From assembly GCF_000220395.1 (NCBI RefSeq), contig NW_004087708.1, forward strand, positions 1 to 58,223: a stretch of DNA of 58,223 bases. The letters are read 5' to 3'. Below the pieces are notes generated by a model, which was given only the letters and a program-made list of their open reading frames with translations, had not been told where the DNA came from and made no database searches. The stretch comes from Ichthyophthirius multifiliis (lineage: Eukaryota; Ciliophora; Oligohymenophorea; Hymenostomatida). The position numbers and the translations under genes were made by a program. The first letter of the stretch is position 1. Each line of letters begins with the position of its first letter. This document shows positions 28,269 through 40,600 of the stretch, one piece after another.

Positions 28269-29452
28269 TCAATAAACAATTCTACTTTTATCAAAAATAT
28301 AATCATAATCATCTTCTTATGAATCGTCTTTTTAAAATCCAGATTATATTTTAGATACAAAAGGTATAATTTTTTATTATTATCCGTATTCATCATAAAG
28401 AATATCCATATCTTCTTAAAACTCATATTTAATTTTAACTTTGTCACTAAAAACAAACCTCTTAAAGAAATTTATTTTTTCTTATTTTAGATTACTCGGT
28501 GGTTGTTGTTAATTTTCATAAATTTTGAAAAAATCATCAACTTATGGTATGCTTTTTATATTGGAATTTTTTAAAAGTACTTAAAAATTAATCCATAAAT
28601 AAATAATATTTCCATCATATAAATATTAATCAAAAATATTTCCATTTGGAATACTTTTAGAGTTTTCTTAAAAGAATTTTTTTTATTCATTATTTATTTA
28701 TATATAGGGTCTATTATATTTATCTAATTTAAGTTTAAAAGGAATTTTTATTTTATAAATTTTTTATAAAAAATAGATTAATTTAGCTAAATTTTAAAGC
28801 GAAAAATTCCACACTAAGCAATGTTCTAAAGAAATAAGAAGTTTCTTTGAGCCTTTAAAAAGAATGATTTTTTCCATATTTGTTTCATAAGAATTTTCCT
28901 ATACATTTTAAAAATTATAAAATTCCATTTCTTAACATATTGTGAACTTTGGATAGGTGTAATTTATTTCGAATAGTTTTATATATTATTATATTTTTAT
29001 TTATTAAGTTTTTTGTAAGTCTTTATTCTTAATTTAAAGTTCTTGTTCTTTATTGGTATTTTCTTCTTGCAATTTTAATAATTCTTAATTAAGTGCGTTT
29101 TTTTTATCTTTTTATTATTAGAGTAATTTAAAAACCTTTTTTTTTTTAAGTTTTATTATAATTTAATTATTTTGTTTACTTTTATTTAATTTTCTTTTGT
29201 TTGGATACTTTCAAGTTTTTAATTTATTTATTTTTGTAAGTTTTCGAGTTTTTTTTACTTTGAATATATTTACATATTTAATTAATAAATTTTTAAATTG
29301 CTTGATTATTTTAAGCAATCCATTTATATTTGATATAAATTTTATTATTTTTCGTTTATTTTTTATTAACCATTTAATTAATTAAGTTTGGTTTTGAAAC
29401 ATTTTTAGCATAATAATTATTGGTTTTGCTTAAAACAAACATAGCATATCAT
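28269..29452 (-). CDS. Atg14/UVRAG-like autophagy protein (putative PI3K complex subunit)
   Basis: Probable subunit of the Vps34 phosphatidylinositol 3-kinase complex that acts in autophagy or endosomal traffic. The start MICYVCFKQNQQLLCQKCF gives two CxxC pairs (residues 3-6 and 15-18), as at the Atg14 N-terminus. A long coiled coil follows (for example QKKLENLQKQINQKLES, about residues 50-145). The C-terminal domain includes LIYFLQKIYKIKIPFKLKL, like the UVRAG/Atg14 segment that ends in 'L.yPI/K.L'. It ends with an acidic tail (QEDDYDYIFDKSRIVY) before TGA at 28269-28271. The gene is intronless, about 394 aa. The frame changes once, at the poly-A run 29137-29147 (11 bases): one added base makes the span exactly divisible by three. 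No BATS-like amphipathic end is obvious. It could alternatively be Vps38/UVRAG-like. Divergent from RPB8. Confidence 0.65.
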
Positions 29453-29661
29453 ATTTTTTTTTTCAATAATAAATTCTTAATTATTACTTTTTTTATATAA
29501 ATAATAATTGAAATAATACTGTATTTTTATGTAAATATTCTTATATTTATTTATTTTTTCTTATTTATTATTATATATATATATATATATATATTTATAA
29601 AAAACTATGTGTATAAATATTTCTAACTTTTTTTAGAAAAAATATAATTAAAAATTAAAAA
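29453..29661. promoter_or_regulatory. Short divergent promoter region
   Basis: 209 bp separates two divergent start codons. It contains an (AT)n run near 29572-29592 and TATA-like sequence. The small distance suggests a shared or overlapping promoter. Confidence 0.5.
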
Positions 29662-30051
29662 ATGAGTGAAACAATTTTAATGTAAGGAAATTTTGATTTA
29701 AAAGAAATAAATAAAGAAGCAAAATACATAAGAGTTCATCGTGTAGTATTGTAATCACCTAAACTTTAATTAGAAATTGATATTAATTTCGATTTATTTC
29801 CAATGTAAATAGGTTAATAATATGAAGTACTTATAACTAAATCTTTTTTAGCAGAATATAAAAATATGTATTAGTATGGAATGTATGGAAAAATATTTAA
29901 AATTGAAATTGAATAAAATTTTTGTTAAAGTATATATGCATCTTTCGGGGGTTTAGTAATGAAATTAAATGGATTAATTGAAAATATGAATAGAAATATA
30001 ATAAATGATACTAGGTGCTATATTTTATTTAGAAATGTAAATTAGAAATGA
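29662..30051 (+). CDS. RPB8: RNA polymerase I/II/III shared subunit RPB8 (RPABC3)
   Basis: Small shared subunit of the three nuclear RNA polymerases. A single exon of 129 aa runs from ATG 29662 to TGA 30049-30051. Recognisable family features are the start GNFDLKEINKEAKYIRVHRV, followed by LQLEIDINFDLFPMQIGQQY, then the hallmark YGMYGKIFKIEIE and YASFGGLVMKLNG near the end, and a final YILFRNV strand. Human RPB8 is 150 aa; this protein is shorter mainly in the acidic loop between the halves, which is common in protists. It is intronless and has lower AT content than its flanks. Confidence 0.95.
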
Positions 30052-30952
30052 AAAAATAAAGATATTATATATAATTATTTAAAAAATTTAATAAATTAGT
30101 GTCTAAATTAAATATATATATACATACATATTGAAATAAATATAATTAATAAATATGTATTTGCTTTTAGAATTTTGTTATATTAATTAAAAATATAAAA
30201 TAATAATAATTAATATATTGTAAATAAAATTTAACTTTAATTTTTAACAAATTTGTATTTTTTTTATTTATTTTTTCTAGTTTAATTTTTTTGTTTTTAT
30301 TTTTTTGTTCTTTGAAAAAAAAAATTAATTTTATTTATTAATTTATTCATATTTTTTACTAAAATATTAAAAAATAATTTTAAATAAGAAGACTATTTAG
30401 AAAGAAAAATATAAAGTAAATAATTTTTATTAAAAATTCTTTTAATTTTTAAATATTATTAGTTATTTTTAAAAAATTATTCGAATATAATTTTTATATA
30501 GTATTATTTAATTTTTTTTTTCTATTATATATATAATAATATTTAGTTTTTTTTTTAAAAAAAAAAATATAATTTTTTAATTTAATAAAATTATTTTTTT
30601 ATCAATTATATAAATAAATAAATTATTTAAAAAATCTCATTCGCTTTGTTTATTTCGTATATTTGACTAAAATGAATATATAAATATATAAATTTTGGTT
30701 TATTAAAATTAATAATAAACAAAATAATAAATCAAATAAAAATAAAATAGTTAAAATAAAATACTTGGATTATTTATTATAATAATACCAATATGATAAA
30801 AAACATTAATATAAAAACATTATTAATAAAAATTATTAATTTTTTAATTTAATATGTAATTAAAATTTATTTTATTAAAAAATTATAAAATAAAAAAATA
30901 ATAATAAATAATTTTTTTAAAAAATAAAAAAACTAATAATATATTTTGAATA
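30052..30952. other. AT-rich intergenic region upstream of the demethylase
   Basis: About 900 bp with long poly-A and poly-T runs, no recognisable gene on either strand. It presumably carries the RPB8 3' end and the promoter of the next gene. Confidence 0.6.
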
Positions 30953-31387
30953 ATGGTAAAATCTTCAATTCTATCAAAATCTATTGTCTAAAAAACTAAA
31001 AATAAACATAAATAGATAAAGAAAACAGAAAAAAATCATTATAAAAATAAAATTTACATGAGAAAAAAATTAGAATTTCAAACAAACTTAGATCTACATA
31101 GGAATATTTAAATTTTAAAGAAATTCCTTGTATATATCTTACTGAACAAGAATTAAAAAATCCTTATTTATTTTTCGAATCTCTTTATTAAAAAGGGTAT
31201 GATAAAATTGGTCTTGTAAAAATAATTCCTCCAAAAAGTTGGAATCCTAAATATGAGTTTAATTAAATAAAAAAGAAATTATCAACAAGAACTTAAATAC
31301 TATAAAAATTAAATAAATCTGAAGTATTTTATATTTTAATATATAAAAATGACTAATTATTAAAAATGATTTAAAAAATATATATAT

Positions 31388-31427
<40 letters not shown>

Positions 31428-32921
31428 TAATATTTATTTATATTTTTTTGCTTTTATTAAATTTTTAAAGCCTTTTATATAAAATTCCTAAGCATATTCA
31501 TATAATGAATTTGTTAATATAGCTCAATAATTTAAATAGAGCTATAAATATTAAACTAATTCTAAAATAAATGATTTATATAGAAAAAATGAATATGAAT
31601 TTTGGGAAATAGTTGAAAAACCTGATTTATTTAAAAAATTAATTAATGTTGAATATGCTGCAGATTTACCATCTAAATAATATGGTACTGCATTTTCCAA
31701 AGATTTATAGTTTAATTTAATTAATATAAATGATTCTAAAAATTCTTTACTCTAAAATTGTAATAAATAAAATCAAAATATTAGTGGAATTACTAGTCCT
31801 TGGGTTTATTTAGGAATGATGTTTGCTTGTTTTTGTTGGCATGTAGAAGATTTATATATGCCGTCTTTAAATTTTATGCATATTGGAGAAGCTAAAACTT
31901 GGTTAAAATTATAAAAATTTTTATAAATATATCTATATTTATTTATTTATTAATTTATTATTATTATTATATATATTATTATTTTTGATATTTATTATTT
32001 ATTTATTTTATTTTTATTTTAAAATTATTTTTTTTTTTATTAAATTTTTTTATTTTATTTAATAAAAAATTAGGTATTGTATTCCTCCTTAATACAAAGA
32101 AAAATTCGAAGAATTATATTAGCTAACCTATCCTGAAATATTCAAAAAAAACCTGATGCTTTATTCCATATAAACTTAATGTTATCTCCTGCATTAGCTG
32201 TTGAAAAAGGAATTCCAGTATACAGAACAGAACAAAATAACGGTGAGTTTATATTTACATTCCCAAAAGCTTACCACGCAGGCTTTTCACATGGTTTTAA
32301 TTGCGGAGAAGCTGTAAATTTAGTAACTTTTGAATGGATTAAATATTTTTGGGAGGCGGCAAATTATTATAAAAGTATAAAACATCCAAAAAAGAATTTC
32401 TATAAGAGTGTATCATTTCCTATCGAATGGTTATTAATTTAGGCTGTTTATACTTTAGATATTTCATTTTATGATGAATAATATATTAAAAAAGTACATT
32501 AAAAAAAAAAATAAAAAAAATAAAAATATTTAATATATATTTAAGTTAAAAAATGAATTTGAAAATATTTTGAAAAATGAAAGTTAAAAATTAAAAGCTA
32601 TATATGATAGATATGGAAAAAATAATTTAAATATTTATCATTTTTAAAATAAATAGGAAAAATATGATAAACATGTCTGTTATAAATGCGGCTATTATAC
32701 TTATCTTAGTTATTTATTTTGTAATACTTGTATTAAAAAATGTTGTATTTCACATTTAAAACCCTGCTAATGTTTTTAAAAGCCTTAACTTTATATAAGA
32801 TTTACAGAAGAAGTATTATTTTTTTCATATTTTTATATTTATTAATTTTTTAAAATATAAAAAGGATTAAATAGAATAAAAAAATATTATTGATAAATAT
32901 ATTAAAAAAAAGTCTAAATGA
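30953..32921 (+). CDS. KDM5-type JmjC histone demethylase (compact form)
   Basis: Fe(II)/2-oxoglutarate-dependent lysine demethylase of the JARID1/KDM5 type, predicted to act on methylated H3K4 in the nucleus. Domains in order: JmjN (EIPCIYLTEQELKNPYLFF ... GLVKIIPPKSWNPKYEF); JmjC with GMMFACFCWHVEDLYMPSLN (iron ligands H and E of HVED), GEAKTW, GIPVYRTEQNNGEFIFTFPK and YHAGFSHGFNCGEAVN (third ligand His and KDM5-like 'NxAEAVN'); then a C5HC2 zinc finger (CYKCGYYTYLSYLFCNTC ... CCISHLKPCQC). The ARID and PHD fingers of animal KDM5 are absent. Introns read: 31324-31470 (contains an AT tract), 31902-32073, 32494-32545, 32813-32864. Two places need one extra A: run 31063-31069 before JmjN and run 32145-32152 before PDALFHINLM. 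TGA is at 32919-32921. Confidence 0.92.
31394..31423. repeat. (AT)n microsatellite in demethylase intron 1
   Basis: About 30 bp of uninterrupted TA dinucleotide inside intron 31324-31470. Confidence 0.85.
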
Positions 32922-33075
32922 AACCGTTTAATATATCTTATATATAAATTTATATATAAAAAAATACATAATTTTAATCCATTTAAAATATATTTATATA
33001 TATATTATATTATTCTTAATTTCTTTATTTATATTTATTAAAAAGCATTTTTTATTGATTTATTTTATATTGAAA

Positions 33076-33107
<32 letters not shown>

Positions 33108-33241
33108 TTATCAATATATATATTTTTATATATATTTATTTTTTTATTTAATAATATAATTAATATGAAAATTTGATATTTTATCCTATAAACTAACATA
33201 ACATAGTTTTATTAAAATATTTTTTTTTGTCTAATATATCA
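32922..33241. other. Convergent AT-rich intergenic region
   Basis: 320 bp between two convergent stop codons, with (TA)n around 33082-33108. It presumably contains both transcription terminators; no gene is seen. Confidence 0.6.
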
Positions 33242-36200
33242 TCATTTATTTGATAATAATAAATCTGGAGATATATTTTCTTCTCCTTTTTCTTATAAAA
33301 CTTACATAAAGCTTTTAAATTATGAACAATTAGAACCTTTATTATTTTAACTATTAAGAACATTAAGGGGAATGCTTTGTAATATTCCTCTAGAAAAGCT
33401 ACTATTGCTTCCATCAAAAGTAGTATCTACTTAACTTTAATCTACATTAGTAATATTATTTTGATTTTTTCTATTGGGACTTTTATGAGGGCTTTTGCTA
33501 TCAGTTATTCTACTTAAATTAATTCCACTTAAATTTCTTTATATTCTTTATTTATTATATATATATTTATTTTTATATTTAATTTTTTTTTTTTTTTACG
33601 TTCTCTATGTCTTATTATCAGATTTAATACGTTCATTTTCTTTTTATATATATTCATTTTTTTTTTCTTATATAGTTATATTTTATTATAATTCTATATT
33701 TTATGTTAAAATCATGTTTTTTTCATGATTCCATATTTATTTTTATCTTTCGATTTCAATTATGAATTAATTTTTTTTATTTTCAGATTCTTTATACTTT
33801 TTTTTTTTATTTATTTAATTAAAAAGATCAAAAAAAAAATTACTTTATTTTCAAGAAAGTTATTTTCTTTTTATAAATTTTAAATTTAAATTTAAAAATT
33901 TTAAATAATTTCTTATTTTTCTAATTATTATTATTAAATTAGATTTTATAAATTTTTATTATTTTATTAAAGTTCGTTCATTTTTTTAATTAAAGAATTG
34001 TTTTATTATTTTTATTCATAAATATTTTAATCGTAATGTTATTTTAATTTATTTTCTAATTCTTGTATTTTTAAAGTCTATAGAATATTCTTTTATTCGT
34101 AATTTTCTTTATTTTCTTAGATTTAATTATCGAAATTATTTATGAGTTATTTTTTTAAATCTTCTATTTATTTTTCATTTAAATTTTTCTCGTTTTATCT
34201 ACATTTTTATATTTAATTTAATGTTTTTTCGAAGTTTTTTTAATTTTCAGAAATCTCTTATTTAATGTTTTCTTTGTATTACTATAAATGCATAACTTTA
34301 CTTTCCAAAAGTTATTTTTCATTTAAATAAGTTTCTTAAATTTCTTATTTTTCTTAGTTGATTTATTCTATTTCCTTTTTCAATTTTTCTATTTGATTTA
34401 AATAATTTTCTAGTTTACATTTTAAATCTTATATTTAATTATTTTATTCAGATATCGTTTATTTATACTCAAATTAAATTTAAAGTTCATATTTTTAAAT
34501 AGATTATTGGATTTAATTTTCATATTAATTAATTTATTTTTTACTTTCATTTTTATATTAAATAAAATTTTATTCAATTTAATTTTTTTCTTTGGTTAAA
34601 TTTTCTATTATTTCTTCTTTTTCTTAATTTTTTTGTGTTTATAAATTCTAAACAAAATTTTCGAATTCTTCTTAATTTTTTTAAATTTAAAGTTCAAGTT
34701 TTTAATTTTTTTGTATATTTTCTTTTGCTTATTAATTCTATTTTACTTAAAATTCTAATTAATTTTAATCTATTTAATACTTAAGTTAGGTTTAAATTAT
34801 TTTTTCGTTTTCAATTTATTCTTTTAATTAATTTATTATTTCTTAATTTTATAAAGAAATATTCTCGATTATACTTTCATAAATTTAAATGAAATTTAAT
34901 TCATTTTTTTCACAATATACTTATAATTCTTATTAAGAATTTTCAAGTTTTAATAATTAAATTTTCTATAGTATACTTTTATTTGTTTCTTTTTATGTTT
35001 TTATTAATTATTCTTCTACTTTTCTTTAATCTTATATTTATTTTTATAATTTGCTTATTTCTTAATTTAATTATTCTATTTAATTATTTTTAGAATTCAA
35101 TTCATTTACATAACAAGTATTTTCTTTATGAATATTCTATAATTCTTAATTTTTTAATTATATTTAATTTTCTAAAAGTTTTTAGTTTTCTTCTAGACTT
35201 TATTAATGCTTTGTTTTACTAAGTTTCGCTTCTTCTTGTTTTTAATATATAATTTTTTCATTTTCTATTAGTTTATTTTATAGTTAATTAATCATATTTT
35301 CTTACGAAATAATTTAATTGGATAATTCTATTTAATTTTTTTAATATTCATTTATTTTTTATTACTAATCATTTATTATATTTTAATTTTATATTATAAT
35401 TTCTTTTTAATCATTATTTAAATTTTATAATTATTATTAATTTTCTATAATTATTTCATTTTATTCTTAAATTTGAATTTTGAATTATTCTATTTTATCT
35501 TCTAATTTTTTTTTTTAATTATTCAATAATTAATTTTACTCCTAAAATAAATAAATATAAAAAATAATATTTTTATATAAAAATTACCTATTATAAATTT
35601 AATTTTTATTCGCTTTAATTTATAAACATCTAAGCTCCATTTTTAATAATTTTCGAAATAAAACTTTGAAAGTTAAATTCTCTATTAACAGTATTAGGTC
35701 CATATTAAATCAAAAACTAATGAAAAAGTTACACATCCTTTTCAAATTCCAAAAAACACAAATACAAATTATTTTTTTACTTATCTTCAATAATCTAGAA
35801 TTCTTTTTACATAAAAACAGAACAATTTATTAAAGAATCCTTTTCGTTTTAATTTATGATAATTTTAATTCTTTCTTTTATTTTATCTTTTAGCATTTCC
35901 AAAAATCCATTTTTTTCTTCTCCTAAACTTAAATTATTAAATAAATTTAAAGCTTCTTTTTTAGCATCTTAATGTTATTTCTATATATGTAAATAAAATA
36001 TGCATTTTTATACAAATTTTTTTTTTTTTTTACTTTTATTTCTATACATGTAGTAGGTATTATAGGATAAAGTTTTTATTTTAGAATTTATTCATATTTT
36101 TCGAAAGATTTTTATACAGCTTTAGAAGTTTCTAGTTTACAGACATATTCCCAAGATTTTCCTATATTAAGCATTTTTCCAGTATTAATAGCTAGTAAAT

Positions 36201-37324
36201 AAGATTCAGCTAAACTAAGGAACATTTCACCATTTAAATATTTATTATTAATCATTTTTGGTTTACTTTTTTTGATTATTCGTTTCCTAAATTATTCTAT
36301 TTGTTCTTGAAATTCAGGTCTTAGTTTCTAAAATTCGATTTAGTCGAGTTTTTGTAAGTCTTATTCACTTTCTAAAGGTCTTACTAATGTTACACATTCT
36401 CTTTGTGTGAAAAATTATTTTAAGAATTTTTTTATTCGGTTTTTTTATTAGACTTCATCGGAAATTCCTTTTTATTCTATTTTTTGTTTTTGTTTTTTAA
36501 TAAATATAACAAATTTTGATAATTTATTTTAGTTTACCTTATAAGGATTATTCAAAATATTAATTTGATGTAATTTAATTTCCTTATTTATCTACTAATT
36601 ATAATGTAAAATCTCTTAAAACCCAATAAAAATTTGGAAAGTATTTTTAATAATCATCTTTTTTTTTTATAAATATATATTTTTTTAATAAAATAAACCT
36701 TCGTTAATATTTTAGTCTATATTATCTTATTTTAATTATATATTTTTTGTTATATTAGATATAAAAAATAATTTGTTTATTGCATTTTCCTTTTTTAAAA
36801 TAAAATAAATAAAATAATTAATATATTTTATTTCAAAAAAAAATATTACATCAATTGCATTCATAGAATTGTAAATTAAACTCGAAGATAATAATATACA
36901 TAAACAAAAAAGCTTATTTTCATAATCTTAGCTTTCATTAGTAGACCCCATACCTTCGCAATCCAAAACTAATATATTTATATTTTCGCCGTTTAAATTT
37001 GTTTCTTTTATTGGACATCCGTAAATCCATATTCCCTTAATAATTTTTATTTGATATGAAATATGTATTTTTTTTTTAATTTACTTTTGTACAAGAATTT
37101 ATTGTAGAGCCAACTTAAAAGCCAGCATTTTTATTTTATATAATTGTATTTAATAAATATGATTTTCCAGTTCTATATAAACCGGCTACTGTTATTATAG
37201 AAATCGGCTTTTGTAGTTATTTTATAAAGTTAATTGAATCTGGATTTATTTTATAATCTTTATTAATTATTTATTTTAAAATATTTTGTTATTTATTTAA
37301 TAATACTTTTTTCAGATTTATCAT
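33242..37324 (-). CDS. Guanylate-binding protein (GBP) family large GTPase with long coiled coil
   Basis: Dynamin-related large GTPase of the GBP/atlastin group. From ATG 37322-37324: P-loop ITVAGLYRTGKSYLLN (G1, GxxRxGKS); switch GSTINSCTKGIW (G2, split by intron 37036-37084); ILVLDCEGMGS (G3, DxxG); and FYWVLRDFTLQL (G4, the family's RD motif) near 36620. The helical GBP domain follows, with FTQRECV, VRPLESEQDLQKL, LSLAESYLLAINTGK and ETSKAVQKSFEKYEQ. An intron of 61 nt (36477-36537) is well supported; further introns lie near 35980-36030, 35540-35590 and 36690-36920. From about 35540 to 33850 comes a long Q/N/E-rich coiled coil (for example KEIIIQNQNIINDQQQKI). The Ser-rich tail includes SKSPHKSPNRKNQN and ends at TGA 33242-33244. 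No C-terminal CaaX box is present. The coiled coil makes it larger than vertebrate GBPs (about 590 aa). Confidence 0.9.
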
Positions 37325-37647
37325 AGTATATAAACTAAATTGCCTTTACTTGAAATTCCATTTATTTTAAATTTTAATTTTAATGTTTTTATAATTATTT
37401 TTAAATATTTATATTTTATTTATTTATAATTTTATTTTTTTATGAAGAAATTAATATTTTTTAAAAATATAATTTTCAAATTTTAATTTTATAAAGAAAT
37501 TTGCCGTTAAAAAAATGAAAATATAAAATAAATAAATTAATAAAATTGTTATATTAATTATAAAATAAAATTTAGAAAAATTTATAAAATTAAAAAAAAA
37601 AAATAACTTAAATAAATAATTAAGAAAAAAATATAATTTTATATTTT
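37325..37647. promoter_or_regulatory. Short spacer upstream of the GBP gene
   Basis: 323 bp between the GBP start and the stop of the next minus-strand gene, holding the GBP promoter and the neighbour's 3' end. Almost pure A/T; a minus-strand open frame (37451-37651) encodes only hydrophobic low-complexity sequence. Confidence 0.5.
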
Positions 37648-40600
37648 TCATTTAATATATGTATTATTTATATTATTTTTTTTGTTTTTAATGCTATTTG
37701 TATTGCTAATTCTTTATTCAGTAACTAATTTTGAATATTTCTATTTAAATGTTTTATGGTATTAATCAAATAATTTTTTAAATTAATCATAATTCATATT
37801 TATTTTTAATTCCGGCTTCTAGGGCGCTTTTTCCATTTATGCTGCTATTTAAAAAATTATTGTTCCAAAAGGTAAATGATCTCTTACTACTGTATGTTAT
37901 TCTTTTAAATTATTTATTTTATATTTATAATCGTATTCTTCTTTTTTTTCTATTTTTTTTAGATTTTAAGGGCTTGTTCTTAAAAGAAGTCTTTTAATAT
38001 AATTTTTATTAAATAAAATAAAATAAAAAATACTTTGTTCTTTCTAAATTTATTTCATATTTATTTGTTTTACAAAATTAGGCTAATTATTTATAATAAT
38101 CTTTACATTTTTCACAATATTTTTTTCTTAATGTACTTAAATAGCTTCCTTTAAAATAATTTTTTTTTTTTTTAACAAAAAATATAAACTTAATATTTCA
38201 TATTTTGCCTACAATTCTACTTATTCAATTTTATTTTGCATTTATTCTGTATTCAATTGATTATCATAAATTATTTCATAATTAGTATGTAATTAAATAA
38301 AAGTTTCTTTTTTTAATTAATTTACAAAACAATAAAATTAAATAAAAAATAATGATTACTATGTAAAGAAAATGGCAATAATGTTCCAAATGGTTAGGGT
38401 TCATAATTAAAATAGTATGTACTCTTTATTTTTTCTAACTTATGTTATTTATTATTGGTTTATTCAGTTTATTATTATATTTTTTAATTTTGTTTTTAAA
38501 CTAATAAATTTTACTATTTTTTAAAAAAATTATTTTATTTTTATAAATTAAGTTGAGTACTTTAAAATCACTTTTGTATTCATTTGGAATAAAAGAAGGA
38601 AGTAAATTAAAATTTTCAAATTTTTGTAATATATTCTTAATATTACCAAAACAATCAAATATTTACTTTTATGATCTTATATTGATTTCTTAAAATTATT
38701 CTAAATTACTTTACTTTAAAATAAAAATAATTATATATAGAAATATTGATTATATATAAACATTATCCTATGTTTATAAAGCATTATCATATTTTTTAAA
38801 AATTTAAGAAATTATTAATCTACTTATTTAGCTGATAAAATTAAAAAATTATCCCATTATGTTGATAATTAAGTAAGTTATACAATTTAAACACAAAGAA
38901 AATAAGATATAAATTTTTATAAACTAATATTATATATATATATTGTTTAAGTAATAAAAAAAATATATAAATATAATTATATATATTTATTTTATTTATT
39001 AATATTAAAATAATATATTACTTTATTATTGTTAACCTCATTTTTATTAAACAAGCTTTAACCTTTTATCTTAATTTTTATTTTAAACAATATAAAATTA
39101 TTCTTCTTACTGCCTTTTTTCTTTAGAATTTATAAGCATATTCTCTTAATAGATGCACTACAAATGGATTAAATTGTTTAATTTTTTTTATCGAATTATA
39201 TTTCCTATAAGCTTATTGTATTATCTTTGCTTTTAAATTATAACTGAAATTATTCCTTTATAGTTATTAAAATTATTATGTAATTTATTTAAAAATATTT
39301 AATGATTATTCAATAAATAAAAAAGTTAAAATTTTCTTTTTCTTTTCATCTTCTCTAAATTTCTTTTGTTTAATCTCTTATATACTTTTTTAGTATTCTA
39401 TAGATTTTTCTTTTTATTTTTTAATAAAAATATCTCTCCTTTTTATTTAAAAAACCAATATAAATATTATATATATACATATATATTAACTTTTCTATAA
39501 ATAATTAGTCCTTTTTCTATTTAGCATTTTCAATTCTTTATTTTGTAAGTTTTATTTAATCGTTTAATTTTTAAGCTAAAAATTAATTATAATCATTTGT
39601 AGAATTCATAACTTAAAAAAAGGAAAATATCTTGAATTTTATTTCAAAAATTTCGTATCTAATGATTATTATAGACTTTTTTTATAACATCCGACTACTT
39701 TCTAGGCATTTTTTTAAATATTTTAACAGTTTTACAATAGTTATTTAGAAAGAACTTTTTAGATATCAATATTTTCATTTAAATTTTCGAAGTTTTTAAT
39801 ATCAAAAATATTTTTTGTATCTTAATTTATTCGTGTAATGGATTTATTTATGCTTAAAAGGTTCTTCTTTTTTAATTAATATTTCTCATTATTTTAGATT
39901 GGATTAGATAATAAATATAATAAATGAGAATCTTCCATTCCTCTCCTTACCATTTCTGTATATTCATATTTTAAAACGTCATTTTATGATTCTAAGAGTT
40001 CTCCTTTTAATATATATATATATATATATATTTTCTCATATATTTATATTTATATTTAATGCCTAAATATTTTTTCATATAGGAATTTGGAGGTAATATG
40101 AATACATTATTATTATCATTTTTTTGTATTTAATTTTCTTAAACTTTTTTTTTGTATATTTAATATTTATATTTATTGATATTTTATACTTTCCATAATT
40201 TCTTTATTATTTTCATTATAATCATATAAAGGAAAATACAAAGGATCTAATAATTCTTTTTACATTATTTATTAAGAAGTTTCATCAAAAATAAATTCAG
40301 TTTATTCTTATTCGCCATTATTAGTTGTTATTATTTAATTATCATTAATATTTTTATTGTATTTTTTTATAATATCTCTTAAAGTTGATGAGTCTAATAC
40401 ATTTTTTGAGTTTAAAGGATAATTAGAAAATTCTTAAGTTTTTAATTTACATAATTATTATATTTTTCTTATTTATTCAACTTTAGGATCTTCAGTATTT
40501 TATATATCTGTATTTAATTTTTTTATTTTAAAGTTTGCTTGAGATTATTAGCTTTTATTTTCTATTTTTTATTACAAAAAAAATGAATCTTAATCTTAAT

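Noticed and set aside
29197-29402. Start of the Atg14-like gene at ATG 29400-29402, or a plus-strand 62-aa gene
   Set aside because: The ATG at 29450-29452 in another frame encodes the paired CxxC motif and a continuous coiled coil; the plus-strand frame is its antisense shadow.
31510-31550. Possible tRNA (TAGCTCAATAATTTAAATAGAGCTA)
   Set aside because: It lies inside a coding exon of the demethylase and cannot form a full cloverleaf.
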